64,000 nucleotides of DNA from Arthrobacter mobilis (GTDB lineage: Bacteria; Actinomycetota; Actinomycetes; Actinomycetales; Micrococcaceae). The stretch is from NCBI RefSeq assembly GCF_012395835.1, contig NZ_JAAZSQ010000003.1:1396-65395 (forward strand), in the 5' to 3' direction. The position numbers were made by a program, and so were the translations under genes. Of the stretch, positions 53,521 through 62,839 are shown one piece after another (the stretch's first letter is position 1; the number at the start of each line of letters is the position of its first letter). The notes under the pieces were generated by a model that did not search any database, was not told where the DNA came from, and worked only from the letters and a program-made list of their open reading frames with translations.

Positions 53521-54743
53521 GTCGGCTCGGACCCGGCTGCCGGAAGGTCCGGGTTCAGGTCCTCGACCCGCGGATCCTCGGCAGTCCAGACCTGCAGCAC
53601 CGCCCAGACGACGGCGGCCAGCGGCACCGAGAGCACGGCGCCGATGATGCCGGCGAGGATGGTGCCTGCGGTCAGCGCGAAGAGGATGACCAGGGCGTGC
53701 AGCTGCAGTGACTTGCCCATCACGATCGGCTGCAGCAGGTCCCCTTCGAGCTGGTTCACGGCGATCACGATGACAGCGACGATCAGGGCCACAACCGGGC
53801 CGTTGGCCACGAGCGCCACCAGCGCCGCCAGAACGCCGGCGACGGTGGCGCCCACCAGCGGAATGAAAGCGCCCAGGAAGACGATGATGGCCAGCGGGAT
53901 AGCCAGCGGCACCTGCAGCACCAGCAGGGCGATGCCGATGGCCGCAGCGTCCACCAGGGCAATGATGGCCGTGCCGCGGATATAGCTGCCCAGCACCTCC
54001 AGGGTGCGCTGGCCCGCCCGGCGCAGCTTGGCTTCGCGCCGGCCGCGGAACGGGCGCAGCAGGAAGTTCCAGATCTTCGCCCCGTCCTTGAGGAAGAAGA
54101 ACAGCACCACGACCATCAGCGTGGTGCCGGCAATGAACTCCGTGGCCACGGAGAGGCCGGCCAGGGCGCCGGAGCGCACCTGGGCACTGGTAGCGAAGTC
54201 GATCAGGGCCAGGCGCGCCTGCTCGAGCTGCTCCCTCTCGATCGGCAGCGGGCCGGTCAGCAGGAAGGATTCCAGCTCCTCCAGGCCGGACGCGGCGGCG
54301 GCAACCAGCTCGTCCCATTCGTTCCGCACCGCCATCACGATGATGGATGTGACGGCGGTGAGTACCACCAGCAGGCTCAGGAAGGCGACGGCCGTGGCGA
54401 GCGCGCCGGGAACGCCCTTGCGGCGGAGCAGGTTCACGAACGGTCCGATCGCGGCGGCCAGGATCAGCGCGATCAGGACCGGGATCACCAGCAGCCGGAT
54501 CTGCAGCAGGCCGTAGACCGCCACAACGACCAGGGTGAGGATGAGCAGGATCTGGGCGCACCGGCTGCCCACCCGTCCCAGCCCGTCCTGCCATGCACTG
54601 TGCCGGCGTCCGGCCACGGGCAGCGGGGATGATGCCAGGTTTTGCTCCTGCGGCGGAAGGGGCAGCCGCGGCGGCTTGGGGGCGGCGGCGACGTCGCCGC
54701 TCCGGGCCTGCGGCCTCCGGGCCCCGGAATTATCTGCACTCAC
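53517..54743 (-). CDS. AI-2E family transporter
   Basis: This membrane protein of about 408 residues has roughly eight hydrophobic segments. The long central soluble loop follows the first pair, and the family pattern LGAFIPLVGATVAGVLAALVAL is visible. NQLEGDLLQPIVMGKSLQLH is the conserved AI-2E/UPF0118 motif. Members move ions, signals or other small molecules. The GTG at 54743 with AGGAG six bases upstream is chosen; a 60-residue polar N-tail follows. Confidence 0.9.
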   Translation of the reverse strand: MSADNSGARRPQARSGDVAAAPKPPRLPLPPQEQNLASSPLPVAGRRHSAWQDGLGRVGSRCAQILLILTLVVVAVYGLLQIRLLVIPVLIALILAAAIGPFVNLLRRKGVPGALATAVAFLSLLVVLTAVTSIIVMAVRNEWDELVAAAASGLEELESFLLTGPLPIEREQLEQARLALIDFATSAQVRSGALAGLSVATEFIAGTTLMVVVLFFFLKDGAKIWNFLLRPFRGRREAKLRRAGQRTLEVLGSYIRGTAIIALVDAAAIGIALLVLQVPLAIPLAIIVFLGAFIPLVGATVAGVLAALVALVANGPVVALIVAVIVIAVNQLEGDLLQPIVMGKSLQLHALVILFALTAGTILAGIIGAVLSVPLAAVVWAVLQVWTAEDPRVEDLNPDLPAAGSEPT

Positions 54744-54862
54744 GACCTGCTCCTTTGGCGAAAATGGCAAGCACGCTGATTACTGTTCCGGAAAACCCCC
54801 GGGGGAACAACCCCTCGGTCCGCCCGCTGGCCGGGCCGCGCACCGCGGGCGGGGGCGGCGCC

Positions 54863-56110
54863 TCAGGCGATCTGCCGGCCGGGACGGAAATGGTCGACGG
54901 CGTGCTGGTAGCTGTGCGCCGTCAGGGCGGCGGTCTGCTCCCAGCCGAAGGTTGCGGCGTGGAGGGCGGCCGTGGCACCGAGCCGGCGGCGGTACTGCGG
55001 ATACTCGTACAGCTCGCCGAGCGCCGCAGCCCAGTCGTCCGGCCCGTGGCCGTCCACCAGCAGTCCGGTGGTGCCGTGGCTGACCGCCGAGGGCAGTCCG
55101 CCCACATTGGTGGCCACCACCGGCGTGCCGCAGGCCTGTGCCTCCAGCGCCACCAGGCCGAAGGATTCGCTGTAGGACGGCACGGCCACCACATCTGCGC
55201 TGCGGAACCAGGACGCGAGCTGGACCGCGGGTACCGGCGGGGAGAGCCGGACGGTGCCGGTGAGTCCGTGCTGGCGGATCAGCGGTGCCAGATCCAGGCG
55301 CGTGGCGCCGCTGGCGTCACCGACAACGGTGATCCGCAGCTTCATCCGGGGGTGTGCCTGACGCAGCAGCGCGGCCGCGGCCAGCAGGACCTGCGGACCC
55401 TTGAGGATCTGGATCCGGCCGGCAAAGAGGATGTGGAACTCGTCTGCGGCAATCCCGGCCGTCTGCCGGGCGCTGCTGCGTCCGCCCGGATGGAAGGTCT
55501 TCAGGTCCACGCCGGGCGGGACGACGTCGATATTGCCGGCCGCAGCCCCGTAGAGCCCGGTGAGCTCGGCAGCCTCGGTGGGCGTGTTGGCAATCAGCCG
55601 GGCGGCCCGGGCGGTCAGCTGCTGTTCGCCCTGGATCCTGATCCGCGGTTCGGCCGCTTCACCCGGCAGCAGGTGCAGGTTCTTGACCTTGGCCATGGTG
55701 TGCATCGAATGGACCAGCGGAATGCCCCAGTCCTGCTGCAGGGCCAGGCCCACCGTGCCCGAGAGCCAGTAGTGCGAGTGCAGCACATCGTAGCGGCCGC
55801 CCTCGGCCGACACGAAGCGGCGCAGCTCGCGGTCCAGCTCGGGCAGCCGGGCGGGCAGCTCCTCCTTGGGAACCTCGTCCGCCGGCGCGCCGGGCAGATG
55901 GATCAGGCGGGCGCCCGGCCGGGGGTATTCGACCTGGTCCTGGTCCCGGCTGGTCATCCGGGTGAACACGTCCACCTCGGCGCCCATCGCTACCAGCTCC
56001 CGGCACAGCGAGCGCACGTAGACATTCATGCCGCCGGCGTCCCCGCCGCCTGGAACAGCCAGCGGGGAGGTATGGAGCGACAGGACCGCGATGCGGCGCA
56101 ATCGGCGCAT
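54863..56110 (-). CDS. mshA: D-inositol-3-phosphate glycosyltransferase (mycothiol synthesis)
   Basis: MshA transfers GlcNAc from UDP-GlcNAc to inositol-3-phosphate, the first step of mycothiol synthesis. The 415 residues have the acceptor-side GGGDAGGMNVYVRSL, HSHYWLSG, LIANTPTEAAELTGLYGA and the GT4 donor motif SYSESFGLVALEAQACG (E-x7-E). The ATG at 56110 has GGAGGG nine bases upstream. Mycothiol is specific to actinobacteria, supporting the taxonomic placement. Confidence 0.9.
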   Translation of the reverse strand: MRRLRRIAVLSLHTSPLAVPGGGDAGGMNVYVRSLCRELVAMGAEVDVFTRMTSRDQDQVEYPRPGARLIHLPGAPADEVPKEELPARLPELDRELRRFVSAEGGRYDVLHSHYWLSGTVGLALQQDWGIPLVHSMHTMAKVKNLHLLPGEAAEPRIRIQGEQQLTARAARLIANTPTEAAELTGLYGAAAGNIDVVPPGVDLKTFHPGGRSSARQTAGIAADEFHILFAGRIQILKGPQVLLAAAALLRQAHPRMKLRITVVGDASGATRLDLAPLIRQHGLTGTVRLSPPVPAVQLASWFRSADVVAVPSYSESFGLVALEAQACGTPVVATNVGGLPSAVSHGTTGLLVDGHGPDDWAAALGELYEYPQYRRRLGATAALHAATFGWEQTAALTAHSYQHAVDHFRPGRQIA

Positions 56111-56310
56111 GAACTCGTCCCTCCGGCTGCCTCGTGGCACAACTTTGCAGCAACCACTCTAGCCCCTGGAGAACTCCGCCGTGCCCTGATGGCAACCGGG
56201 TCCTGCCCTCGACACTGCCGGGAGCCGGTGCTAGACAGGAACGGATGGCGCTCATCGGGTTCCAGGCACCGCACGAACAGGCCGGTCCGGACACACTGAA
56301 GGAGCAGAAG

Positions 56311-56544
56311 GTGCGCATAGCCGACACATCGGACCAGTGGTGGAAGAACGCGGTGATCTACTGCGTGGATGTGGAGACCTACCTGGATTCGGACCACGAC
56401 GGCATCGGCGACATTGCCGGCAGACTCAAGCTGGCCGGCTACGGCTACCGTTGGCTGCGGGTGCATCCGGCCCGGCCCCGGGACGGCATCCTGCCGAAGC
56501 TGTCCACCAGTGTTGCCGGTGCGGGAGGGAGCGGACGCGCATGA
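56311..56544 (+). pseudogene. N-terminal fragment of an alpha-amylase family enzyme
   Basis: The first 36 codons (VRIADTSDQWWKNAVIYCVDVE, DSDHDGIGDIAG) match the N-terminus of trehalose-synthase-like GH13 proteins that normally run to about 550 residues. The remaining 41 codons show no GH13 features, and the frame stops where the next GH13 gene begins (ATGA overlap). A good AAGGAG site precedes the GTG. It looks like a remnant left by deletion or recombination with the following gene. A functional 77-residue peptide is possible. Confidence 0.55.
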
Positions 56545-58223
56545 ACGCCGGATTCGAGGGGCAGCCCTTCCGGAGCGATCCGGACTGGTGGCGCCAGGCG
56601 GTGGTGTACCAGATCTATCCGCGCAGCTTTGCCGACGGCAACGGGGACGGGCTGGGCGACATCCCGGGGATCAGATCCCGGGTCACCTACCTGGCCTCGC
56701 TGGGGATCGACGCCGTCTGGCTTAGTCCCTTCTATCCTTCGGCGCTGGCCGACGGCGGGTACGACGTCGACGATTATCGCGACGTCGACCCGCGGCTGGG
56801 CAGCCTGGACGACATGGACAATCTGATCCGGGCCCTGCATGCGGCCGGTATCAAGGTCATTGTGGATATCGTGCCCAACCACTCCTCGAACCGCCACCGC
56901 TGGTTCCAGGAGGCCCTGGCCGCCGGCCCGGGCAGCCCGGCGCGGGACCGGTACATTTTCCGTGATGGACTGGGCCCGGATGGCGGCAGGCCGCCGTCGG
57001 ACTGGGTGTCGCATTTCGGCGGCAGCGCCTGGACCCGTGTGACCGAAGCCTCCGGGGAACCGGGCCAGTGGTACCTGCACCTCTTTGCCCGCGAGCAGCC
57101 GGACTGGAACTGGGAGAACCGCCAGGTGCGCCAGGACTTCCTGGCCACGCTGCGGTTCTGGGCGGACCGGGGCGTCGACGGCTTCCGGGTGGACGTGGCG
57201 CACGGCTTGGCCAAGGACATGTCCGAGCCGCTGCGCAGCAGGCCGACCGTGGCCGATGAACTGACCCCGCTGGATGGCAAGGATCCACTGTACGACCGGG
57301 ATGAAGTCCACGAAATCTACGCTGAGTGGCGCAAGGTCTTCAACGAGTACGATCCGCCGCGCACGGCCGTGGCCGAGGCCTGGGTGCCGGCCGCCCGGCG
57401 GCAGGCCTACGCCAGCCCGGAAGGACTGGGGCAGGCGTTCAACTTCGACCTGCTGCGGGCGGAGTGGGATCCGGACCAGTTCCGTACCATCATCACGGCC
57501 AACCTGGCGCAGGCCGCGGCCTCGGGGACGTCGTCGACCTGGGTGTTCTCCAACCACGATGTTGTGCGGCATGCGAGCCGCTACGGGCTGCCGCCCGGCA
57601 CGGATTATGCCCGCTGGCTGCTCGCCGACGGGCGGGAACCGGAAGAGGACCGGGCGCTGGGCCTGCGCCGGGCGTGCGCGGTGACCCTGCTCATGCTGGC
57701 CCTGCCCGGCTCGGCCTACCTGTACCAGGGCGAGGAGCTGGGACTGTTCGAGGTCGCGGACCTGCCGGCGGACGTGCTGCAGGACCCGATCTGGGAACGC
57801 ACCGGGCGCCGGCGCAAGGGCCGCGACGGCTGCCGGGTCCCGCTGCCGTGGACAACGAGCGGCCCCTCCTTCGGGTTCGGGACGGACGGGGCGCACCTGC
57901 CGCAGCCGGAATGGTTCGGAGCCTGCAGTGTGCAGGCCCAGGACGGGGTCGAGGGCTCGACCCTGCAGTTCTACCGGCACGCCCTGGCACTGCGCCGGGA
58001 ACTGCAGACCTACGAGGAGCTTTACTGGTGCGACGCCGGATCCGGCTCCGTGCTGCACTTCGCCCGCCCCGGCGGCTGGCATACGGTGTCCAATTTCGGC
58101 ACCCGTCCGGCAGCGCTCCCGGACGGCGACGTCCTGATCAGCAGTACCCCGCTGCTCCGCGGCATGTTGCCCCCGGATGCGACGGCGTGGCTGCGGGCAG
58201 CCGATGTCCGCGGGGCACAGTAG
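56541..58223 (+). CDS. GH13 alpha-glucosidase
   Basis: This 560-residue enzyme opens with DWWRQAVVYQIYPRSFADGNGDGLGDIPG. It has the catalytic set: nucleophile D218 (GFRVDVAH), acid/base E279 (AVAEAW) and D340 (SNHDVVRH). IVDIVPNHSS and YLYQGEELGL are further family motifs. It hydrolyses maltose, sucrose or short alpha-glucans in the cytoplasm. Its start overlaps the stop of the truncated amylase fragment, so it may use that fragment's ribosome site by coupling. Confidence 0.93.
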   Translation: MNAGFEGQPFRSDPDWWRQAVVYQIYPRSFADGNGDGLGDIPGIRSRVTYLASLGIDAVWLSPFYPSALADGGYDVDDYRDVDPRLGSLDDMDNLIRALHAAGIKVIVDIVPNHSSNRHRWFQEALAAGPGSPARDRYIFRDGLGPDGGRPPSDWVSHFGGSAWTRVTEASGEPGQWYLHLFAREQPDWNWENRQVRQDFLATLRFWADRGVDGFRVDVAHGLAKDMSEPLRSRPTVADELTPLDGKDPLYDRDEVHEIYAEWRKVFNEYDPPRTAVAEAWVPAARRQAYASPEGLGQAFNFDLLRAEWDPDQFRTIITANLAQAAASGTSSTWVFSNHDVVRHASRYGLPPGTDYARWLLADGREPEEDRALGLRRACAVTLLMLALPGSAYLYQGEELGLFEVADLPADVLQDPIWERTGRRRKGRDGCRVPLPWTTSGPSFGFGTDGAHLPQPEWFGACSVQAQDGVEGSTLQFYRHALALRRELQTYEELYWCDAGSGSVLHFARPGGWHTVSNFGTRPAALPDGDVLISSTPLLRGMLPPDATAWLRAADVRGAQ

Positions 58224-58253
58224 GGCGCGGACGAAGCAGCGCGGCAGCCGTCG

Positions 58254-59387
58254 CTAGTTCATCGTGAAGCGCCGCGCCACCGCCTCGCCGGCGCCGGGCA
58301 GGCCCATGACGGCACGGATCAGGGCGGTGCGGACAGCGAGCACCCGCACCGGCAGCGGCCGGCCCAGGGCCATGTTCAGGTGCGCCTGGGCCGAGGCAAC
58401 GACGGCGGCCCGGCGGCGGGACCGCTCGAAGTCCCGCAGCCGGGACGCCACCGGTTCCCCACGCAACCCGGCGGCGATGACCGGGGCGAGGGCGGCGGCG
58501 TCCAGCCAGCCCAGGTTCATGCCCTGGCCGCCGATCGGGCTTACCTCGTGGGCGGCGTCGCCGGCCAGCACGACACGGCCGCAGACCAGGCGCCGGGCCA
58601 AGGTGGAGCGGACGGTGAAAGCGCTGAGCATGGAGTTGTTGGCGGCGTCGACCGCGACACCGGTGCGCTGCCGGATAATGCCGGCCAGCTGCCCGGCGGT
58701 AGGCGCTTCAGGGAGCGCGGGCATGCGGGCGACCCAGCGCCGCAGCCGGGCCGGCAGCGGAAAGGATTCGACGATGCCGTCCGGTTCCAGGTAGAGCACG
58801 CCCAGGCTGCCGTCGGCGGTGTCGTCCGGGAAATCTCCCATCAGGTAGCTGTCCGGGTAGCGGCGCGAAACCGCCCGGATGCCCAAGGCAGCGCGGACCG
58901 GCGAGCGCGCGCCGTCGGCGGCCACGGCCAGCCGGCCGCGGTAGAGCGTGCCGTCCTCGGCCCGCAGCGCCACGCCGGCGCCGTCATCGTGCACGCCCAG
59001 CACCCGCACGCCGGTGCGCAGCGCGTCCGGGGCCAGAGCGTGCAGCTGGTCGGTGAGGATGCGTTCGGTGACCGCCTGGGGAACGGTGAGCACGAAGGGG
59101 AAGCGTTCCGAGACCCCGGTGAAGGACAGCGCCGCAACCGTGGCGCCGAGGCTGCGGGCGACACCGCGGCGGATCTGCAGCCCCGCTGCCACCAGCGGGG
59201 CCGCGGCACCGGCATCGTCGAGGACTTCCAGGGCCGGCGGGTGGATGCCGATGGCGCGCGAGTGCGTGCTGCGCACCTGCCGCCGTTCCAGGACGGCAAC
59301 ATCCAGCCCCGCGCGGGAGAGCAGGAGAGCCAGGAACATGCCGACCGGGCCGCCGCCGACGATCACCACATCATGCACCGACGGCAC
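58254..59387 (-). CDS. FAD-dependent hydroxylase of the type III PKS operon
   Basis: This 377-residue PHBH-fold flavoprotein has the dinucleotide motif VVIVGGGPVGMFLALLLSRAG, the DG motif AVAADGARSPVRAALG and the GD motif VVLAGDAAHEVSPIGGQGMNLG. Such enzymes hydroxylate phenolic rings. The start overlaps the end of the methyltransferase gene by 17 bases, and the polyketide synthase lies upstream, so it probably tailors the polyketide to a quinol or quinone. Confidence 0.9.
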   Translation of the reverse strand: MPSVHDVVIVGGGPVGMFLALLLSRAGLDVAVLERRQVRSTHSRAIGIHPPALEVLDDAGAAAPLVAAGLQIRRGVARSLGATVAALSFTGVSERFPFVLTVPQAVTERILTDQLHALAPDALRTGVRVLGVHDDGAGVALRAEDGTLYRGRLAVAADGARSPVRAALGIRAVSRRYPDSYLMGDFPDDTADGSLGVLYLEPDGIVESFPLPARLRRWVARMPALPEAPTAGQLAGIIRQRTGVAVDAANNSMLSAFTVRSTLARRLVCGRVVLAGDAAHEVSPIGGQGMNLGWLDAAALAPVIAAGLRGEPVASRLRDFERSRRRAAVVASAQAHLNMALGRPLPVRVLAVRTALIRAVMGLPGAGEAVARRFTMN

Positions 59388-60102
59388 CCCGGCCGGGCTC
59401 GAAGACCAGGTGGAGGCGGAAGACCGAGTCCTGCCGCACCACCCAGTCCGGCGGGACGGCGCGGCGCAGTTCGGGCACGGTGTAGCTGCGCCGGATGGAG
59501 GTCAGTCCGTCCCGGCGGATGTAGGAGCGGTGGAAGAAGGGCAGCGTGCCCGCGGCGAAGAGCACATAGGCCAAGGCGCTGCGGGCGATGTCGCTGTGCA
59601 GGGCCAGGCTGCGGCAGAGGAGCTTCGAATCGGCCAACAGCCCGTCAAGCTCGGCCGGGGACAGATGGTGCAGGATGTGGTTGGAGACCACGATGTCGAA
59701 GCGTGCGCCTTCGGCGGCCAGGTCCGCGCTGTAGGCCCGGCGGACGCTCAGGCCGGGGACCGCGGGCCGGGAGGCGGCATAGGCGTAGGCACGCTCGTCC
59801 GGGTCGATGGCGGTAATATCCACCGGCAGTCCGTCGGCAGCTGCCCAGCGGGCCAGGCTGCGGGCCACGTCCCCGGCGCCGCAGCCGATATCCAGCAGCG
59901 TGGCCCGGCGCATTGCCGGACCGGAGCGGGCCGCGGCGGCCAGCCGGGGCCTGAGCTGGTGCAGGTAGGCGCGGCGCCAGCCGGAGACCGCACGGTTGAC
60001 CAGGGCGAACTGGGCGTAGGTGCGCCGGAGCCTGGCCGGATCGCAGTCCGGTTTGTCCATTTCCTCCACGGCATCGGCGGCCCGGCCGGACAGGAAGGCC
60101 AT
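59371..60102 (-). CDS. Class I SAM methyltransferase of the type III PKS operon
   Basis: This 243-residue protein has the SAM motif TLLDIGCGAGDVARSLA, the acidic residue in DITAIDPDE, and VVSNHILHHLSP. An N-terminal helix region precedes. It probably methylates the polyketide product on oxygen or carbon. It lies seven bases after the polyketide synthase gene. Confidence 0.88.
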   Translation of the reverse strand: MAFLSGRAADAVEEMDKPDCDPARLRRTYAQFALVNRAVSGWRRAYLHQLRPRLAAAARSGPAMRRATLLDIGCGAGDVARSLARWAAADGLPVDITAIDPDERAYAYAASRPAVPGLSVRRAYSADLAAEGARFDIVVSNHILHHLSPAELDGLLADSKLLCRSLALHSDIARSALAYVLFAAGTLPFFHRSYIRRDGLTSIRRSYTVPELRRAVPPDWVVRQDSVFRLHLVFEPGRGAVGA

Positions 60103-60109
60103 GGCCGGT

Positions 60110-61240
60110 TCAGGCCGGAGTGCCGGTCTTGGTCAGCAGGCCGGTTTCCACCGTCAGCCCGGGACCGAAGGCCATGGCGCAGACCCGTTCCCGGCCGCCG
60201 GCGAACGGCTGGTCCAGGATGTGCTTGAGCACGAACATGACGGTGGCACTGCTCATGTTGCCGTAGTCGCGCAGCGTGCCGCGGGCCGGCAGCAGCTGCT
60301 TGTCGGTGAGCTGGAGTTTGGCCTCCACCTTGTCCAGGATGCTGCGCCCGCCCGGGTGGATGGCCCAGTGCTCGATCTCCCGGTACGGCCGGTCCCATCC
60401 CGCCTGCGCCAGCAGGGGCTCCAGGGCGCCGGTGATGTGCTCGTCGATGATGTGCGGCACGTAGGTACCCAGGACCATTTCGAAGCCCTCGTCGCCAATG
60501 TTCCAGGCCATGGAGTCCTCGCCGACGGGCGTCAGCACCGTCTCGAAATGGTCCAGCTCCAGGTACGGCCCCTGCCCGGGCAGGTCGCGGGCGGTGACCA
60601 CCGCCGCGGCGGCTCCGTCGGCGAACAGGGAGGCACCCATGATCGTGTCCGGATCGTTGGAGGAACGCACATGCAGCGTGCATAACTCGGCAGCGACCAC
60701 CAGCACCACCGCGTCCGGCTCGGCCTCGCAGAAGGACTTGGCCGCCCGCAGCGCGGGGAAGGCCGCGTAGCAGCCCATGAACCCCAGATGGTAGCGCTTC
60801 ACCGCCGGGTCCAGCCCCAGGGCGCGGACAATCTTGTAGTCCGGTCCGGGATTGAAGAACCCGGTGCAGGAGACGGTGACCAGATGGGTGATGTCCGGGG
60901 CCGCAACGCCTTCGGCAGCGCCGAGGGCGTTGCGCGCGGCGTCGACGAACAGCACGGTGCCCTCCCGGGCGAAGATGTCGTTGCGCACCTTGGTGCTGGG
61001 GGAGAGGAGCTCCCGGGTACCGGCGTCGAAAAACACCGGGTTCTCGCTGCGCCGCTCCAAGGTCAGCTCCTCCACCACGGTGTACCGGCGCTCGATGCCC
61101 GAATAGTCGAAGGACGTGTTCACCAGCCGGCGGCCCAACCTGGTCAGTCCGGGCTGCCCCGCAAACACGTCGCGGACCTGGCTTTGCACCAGGACAGTGG
61201 CGGGAACTGCGGTTTCAAGGGACCTCACGGTGACCGTCAT
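60110..61240 (-). CDS. Type III polyketide synthase
   Basis: This 376-residue chalcone-synthase-like enzyme has the full catalytic triad C157 (GFMGCYAAF), H295 (WAIHPGG) and N328 (YGNMSSAT). NPGPDYKIVRALGL and GASLFADGAAAA are further family landmarks. It condenses malonyl-CoA units onto an acyl starter to give a resorcinol or pyrone. Operon order PKS-methyltransferase-hydroxylase parallels Streptomyces srsABC for phenolic lipids. The starter unit cannot be deduced. It is divergent from the DUF2231 gene across about 45 bases. Confidence 0.93.
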   Translation of the reverse strand: MTVTVRSLETAVPATVLVQSQVRDVFAGQPGLTRLGRRLVNTSFDYSGIERRYTVVEELTLERRSENPVFFDAGTRELLSPSTKVRNDIFAREGTVLFVDAARNALGAAEGVAAPDITHLVTVSCTGFFNPGPDYKIVRALGLDPAVKRYHLGFMGCYAAFPALRAAKSFCEAEPDAVVLVVAAELCTLHVRSSNDPDTIMGASLFADGAAAAVVTARDLPGQGPYLELDHFETVLTPVGEDSMAWNIGDEGFEMVLGTYVPHIIDEHITGALEPLLAQAGWDRPYREIEHWAIHPGGRSILDKVEAKLQLTDKQLLPARGTLRDYGNMSSATVMFVLKHILDQPFAGGRERVCAMAFGPGLTVETGLLTKTGTPA

Positions 61241-61285
61241 GGTCCATTCTTAGGTGCTCGCCTGCCGGAAGACAATGCCCGCCCG

Positions 61286-61831
61286 GTGAACCTTCCGCCC
61301 GCCGAACACGTCTTCAGGGGTGTGGACTATCAATTCAACGGGCTGCCGCTGCATGTGCTGCTCGTGCACGCGGTCGTGGTGATCGTCCCGCTGGCCGCGT
61401 TGTGCACGGTCCTCAGCGTGCTCTGGCCGGCAGCGCGCAGGCGCCTGGGGTTTGTGACACCGCTGCTGGCCCTGGTGGCCCTGGCCCTGGTCCCGCCAAC
61501 CCAGGCGGCCGGGATCTGGTTGATGGCCCGTGTGGATACCACGCCGGCGGTTCAGACCCATGTTGGGCTGGGCCTGAACCTGCTGCCGTGGGTGGCGGCG
61601 CTGTTCGCCGCCGCACTGGCCCAGTGGCTGTGGTTCCGCTGGGGGACGGCGGCGGCGGACAGGCTGCGTGCTGCCCTGGGAACGGCCGGCACCAGGATCC
61701 TGGCCGCCGTCGCCGCAGTGTTGGTGGTTGCCCTCGCCGCCGGTACGACGGCGGCGGTGGTCCAGGTCGGCGAATCCGGCACCCGCGCGGTCTGGGAAGG
61801 CCGCTTCAGCCAGGAGCCCCCGCTGCCGTGA
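61286..61831 (+). CDS. DUF2231-like membrane protein
   Basis: This protein of about 181 residues has four hydrophobic segments. It begins with FNGLPLHVLLVHAVVVIVPLAAL, the LPLHxLLVH motif of DUF2231 proteins, a four-helix cytochrome-like family with conserved histidines (also QTHVGLGLN). A redox or heme-binding role is possible. The start is uncertain: GTG at 61286 or GTG at 61322. Confidence 0.75.
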   Translation: MNLPPAEHVFRGVDYQFNGLPLHVLLVHAVVVIVPLAALCTVLSVLWPAARRRLGFVTPLLALVALALVPPTQAAGIWLMARVDTTPAVQTHVGLGLNLLPWVAALFAAALAQWLWFRWGTAAADRLRAALGTAGTRILAAVAAVLVVALAAGTTAAVVQVGESGTRAVWEGRFSQEPPLP

Positions 61832-61905
61832 GCGGGGCGGATACCTGACCGGCTATTCACCTCCAGTATTTCCCCCGGGGTGTCCTAAGTACCCTTAGTA
61901 TCGCC

Positions 61906-61934
61906 TTGTCGCGCGCATGCCTCTTGTGTAGCGT
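61906..61934 (+). promoter_or_regulatory. Candidate promoter of the SRPBCC gene
   Basis: TTGTCG (61906-61911) and TAGCGT (61929-61934) stand 17 bases apart, a good vegetative-type promoter. It predicts a start near 61941 and a leader of about 60 bases. A perfect CTAAG-TACC-CTTAG inverted repeat lies just upstream at 61885-61898 and may be an operator. Confidence 0.5.
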
Positions 61935-62003
61935 GAGAGCAAGTGGCCACTCCTACCCTGCGACGGCGGGTGCAGTTCTTCGATAACTGGAGGAGTACAA
62001 ACG

Positions 62004-62768
62004 ATGGCAACCGTGGAAGAATCCATCGACGTCGCGGTGCCGGTCAGCACCGCCTACAACCAGTGGACCCAGTTCGAGTCCTTTCCTGAATTCATGGGCG
62101 GCGTCGAGTCCGTCACGCAGCTGACCGACACGACCAACCGGTGGAAGGCCAAGGTCGCAGGCGTGGAGCGGGACTTCGAGACGGAAATCGTCGAACAGCA
62201 GCCGGACCGGAAGGTGGCCTGGCGCAGCGTGGACGGCACCACCCACGCAGGCGAGGTCACGTTCGAGCCGCTCGGGGACCAGGCCAGCCGGGTGCATGTC
62301 CGGCTGCAGTGGGACACCGAATCGCTGACCGAAAAGGTTGGTGCCGCCCTCGGGTTCGACAGCCGCCAGGTGAAGGCCGACCTGCGCCGGTTCAAGGAAT
62401 TCATCGAAGCGCGCGGCGCCGAGACCGGCGCCTGGCGGGGCACCGTGGAGGACCGCCCGGCCGGCGACTCCTTCGAGGGAGCCGAGGCTGCGGCCCGGGC
62501 AGGAGCCGGCGGCGGCCGTGCCGCCGGTGACGAGGAGCTTGCCCGGACAGCAGAGGCGGCCGCGCTCGGGCCGGAACTGCCGGCAGCGTACGAGCGCTTC
62601 CTGGCCGGGCTGACACCCGAGGAAGCAAGCACCGTGCGGCCGGTGATGAAGCAGTCCGCGTCCGAGGGGCTGCAGGGAATCCATATCCGCGTCATGCCCA
62701 GCGAAATACAGGCCATGGTGTCCAATGAGGTTCCCTACGGCGAGGTCCGGATCGAAGACAACACGTAA
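62004..62768 (+). CDS. SRPBCC (polyketide cyclase-like) protein with C-terminal extension
   Basis: The first 145 of 254 residues form an SRPBCC domain (ESIDVAVPVSTAYNQWTQFESFPEFMGGV, QVKADLRRFKEFIEAR). A Gly/Ala-rich linker follows, then a 60-residue segment (LPAAYERFLAGLTPEEASTVRPVM ... EVPYGEVRIEDNT) that I cannot assign. Similar proteins are common in stress-related clusters. TGGAGGAG precedes the ATG. The ligand is unknown. Confidence 0.8.
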   Translation: MATVEESIDVAVPVSTAYNQWTQFESFPEFMGGVESVTQLTDTTNRWKAKVAGVERDFETEIVEQQPDRKVAWRSVDGTTHAGEVTFEPLGDQASRVHVRLQWDTESLTEKVGAALGFDSRQVKADLRRFKEFIEARGAETGAWRGTVEDRPAGDSFEGAEAAARAGAGGGRAAGDEELARTAEAAALGPELPAAYERFLAGLTPEEASTVRPVMKQSASEGLQGIHIRVMPSEIQAMVSNEVPYGEVRIEDNT

Positions 62769-62839
62769 CTCCGCCCCTGGAGACACCGCCCCTGGAGCAC
62801 TTTGGCAGTGGAAGTGAAAGTACAAGGAGAGGAACCGAG

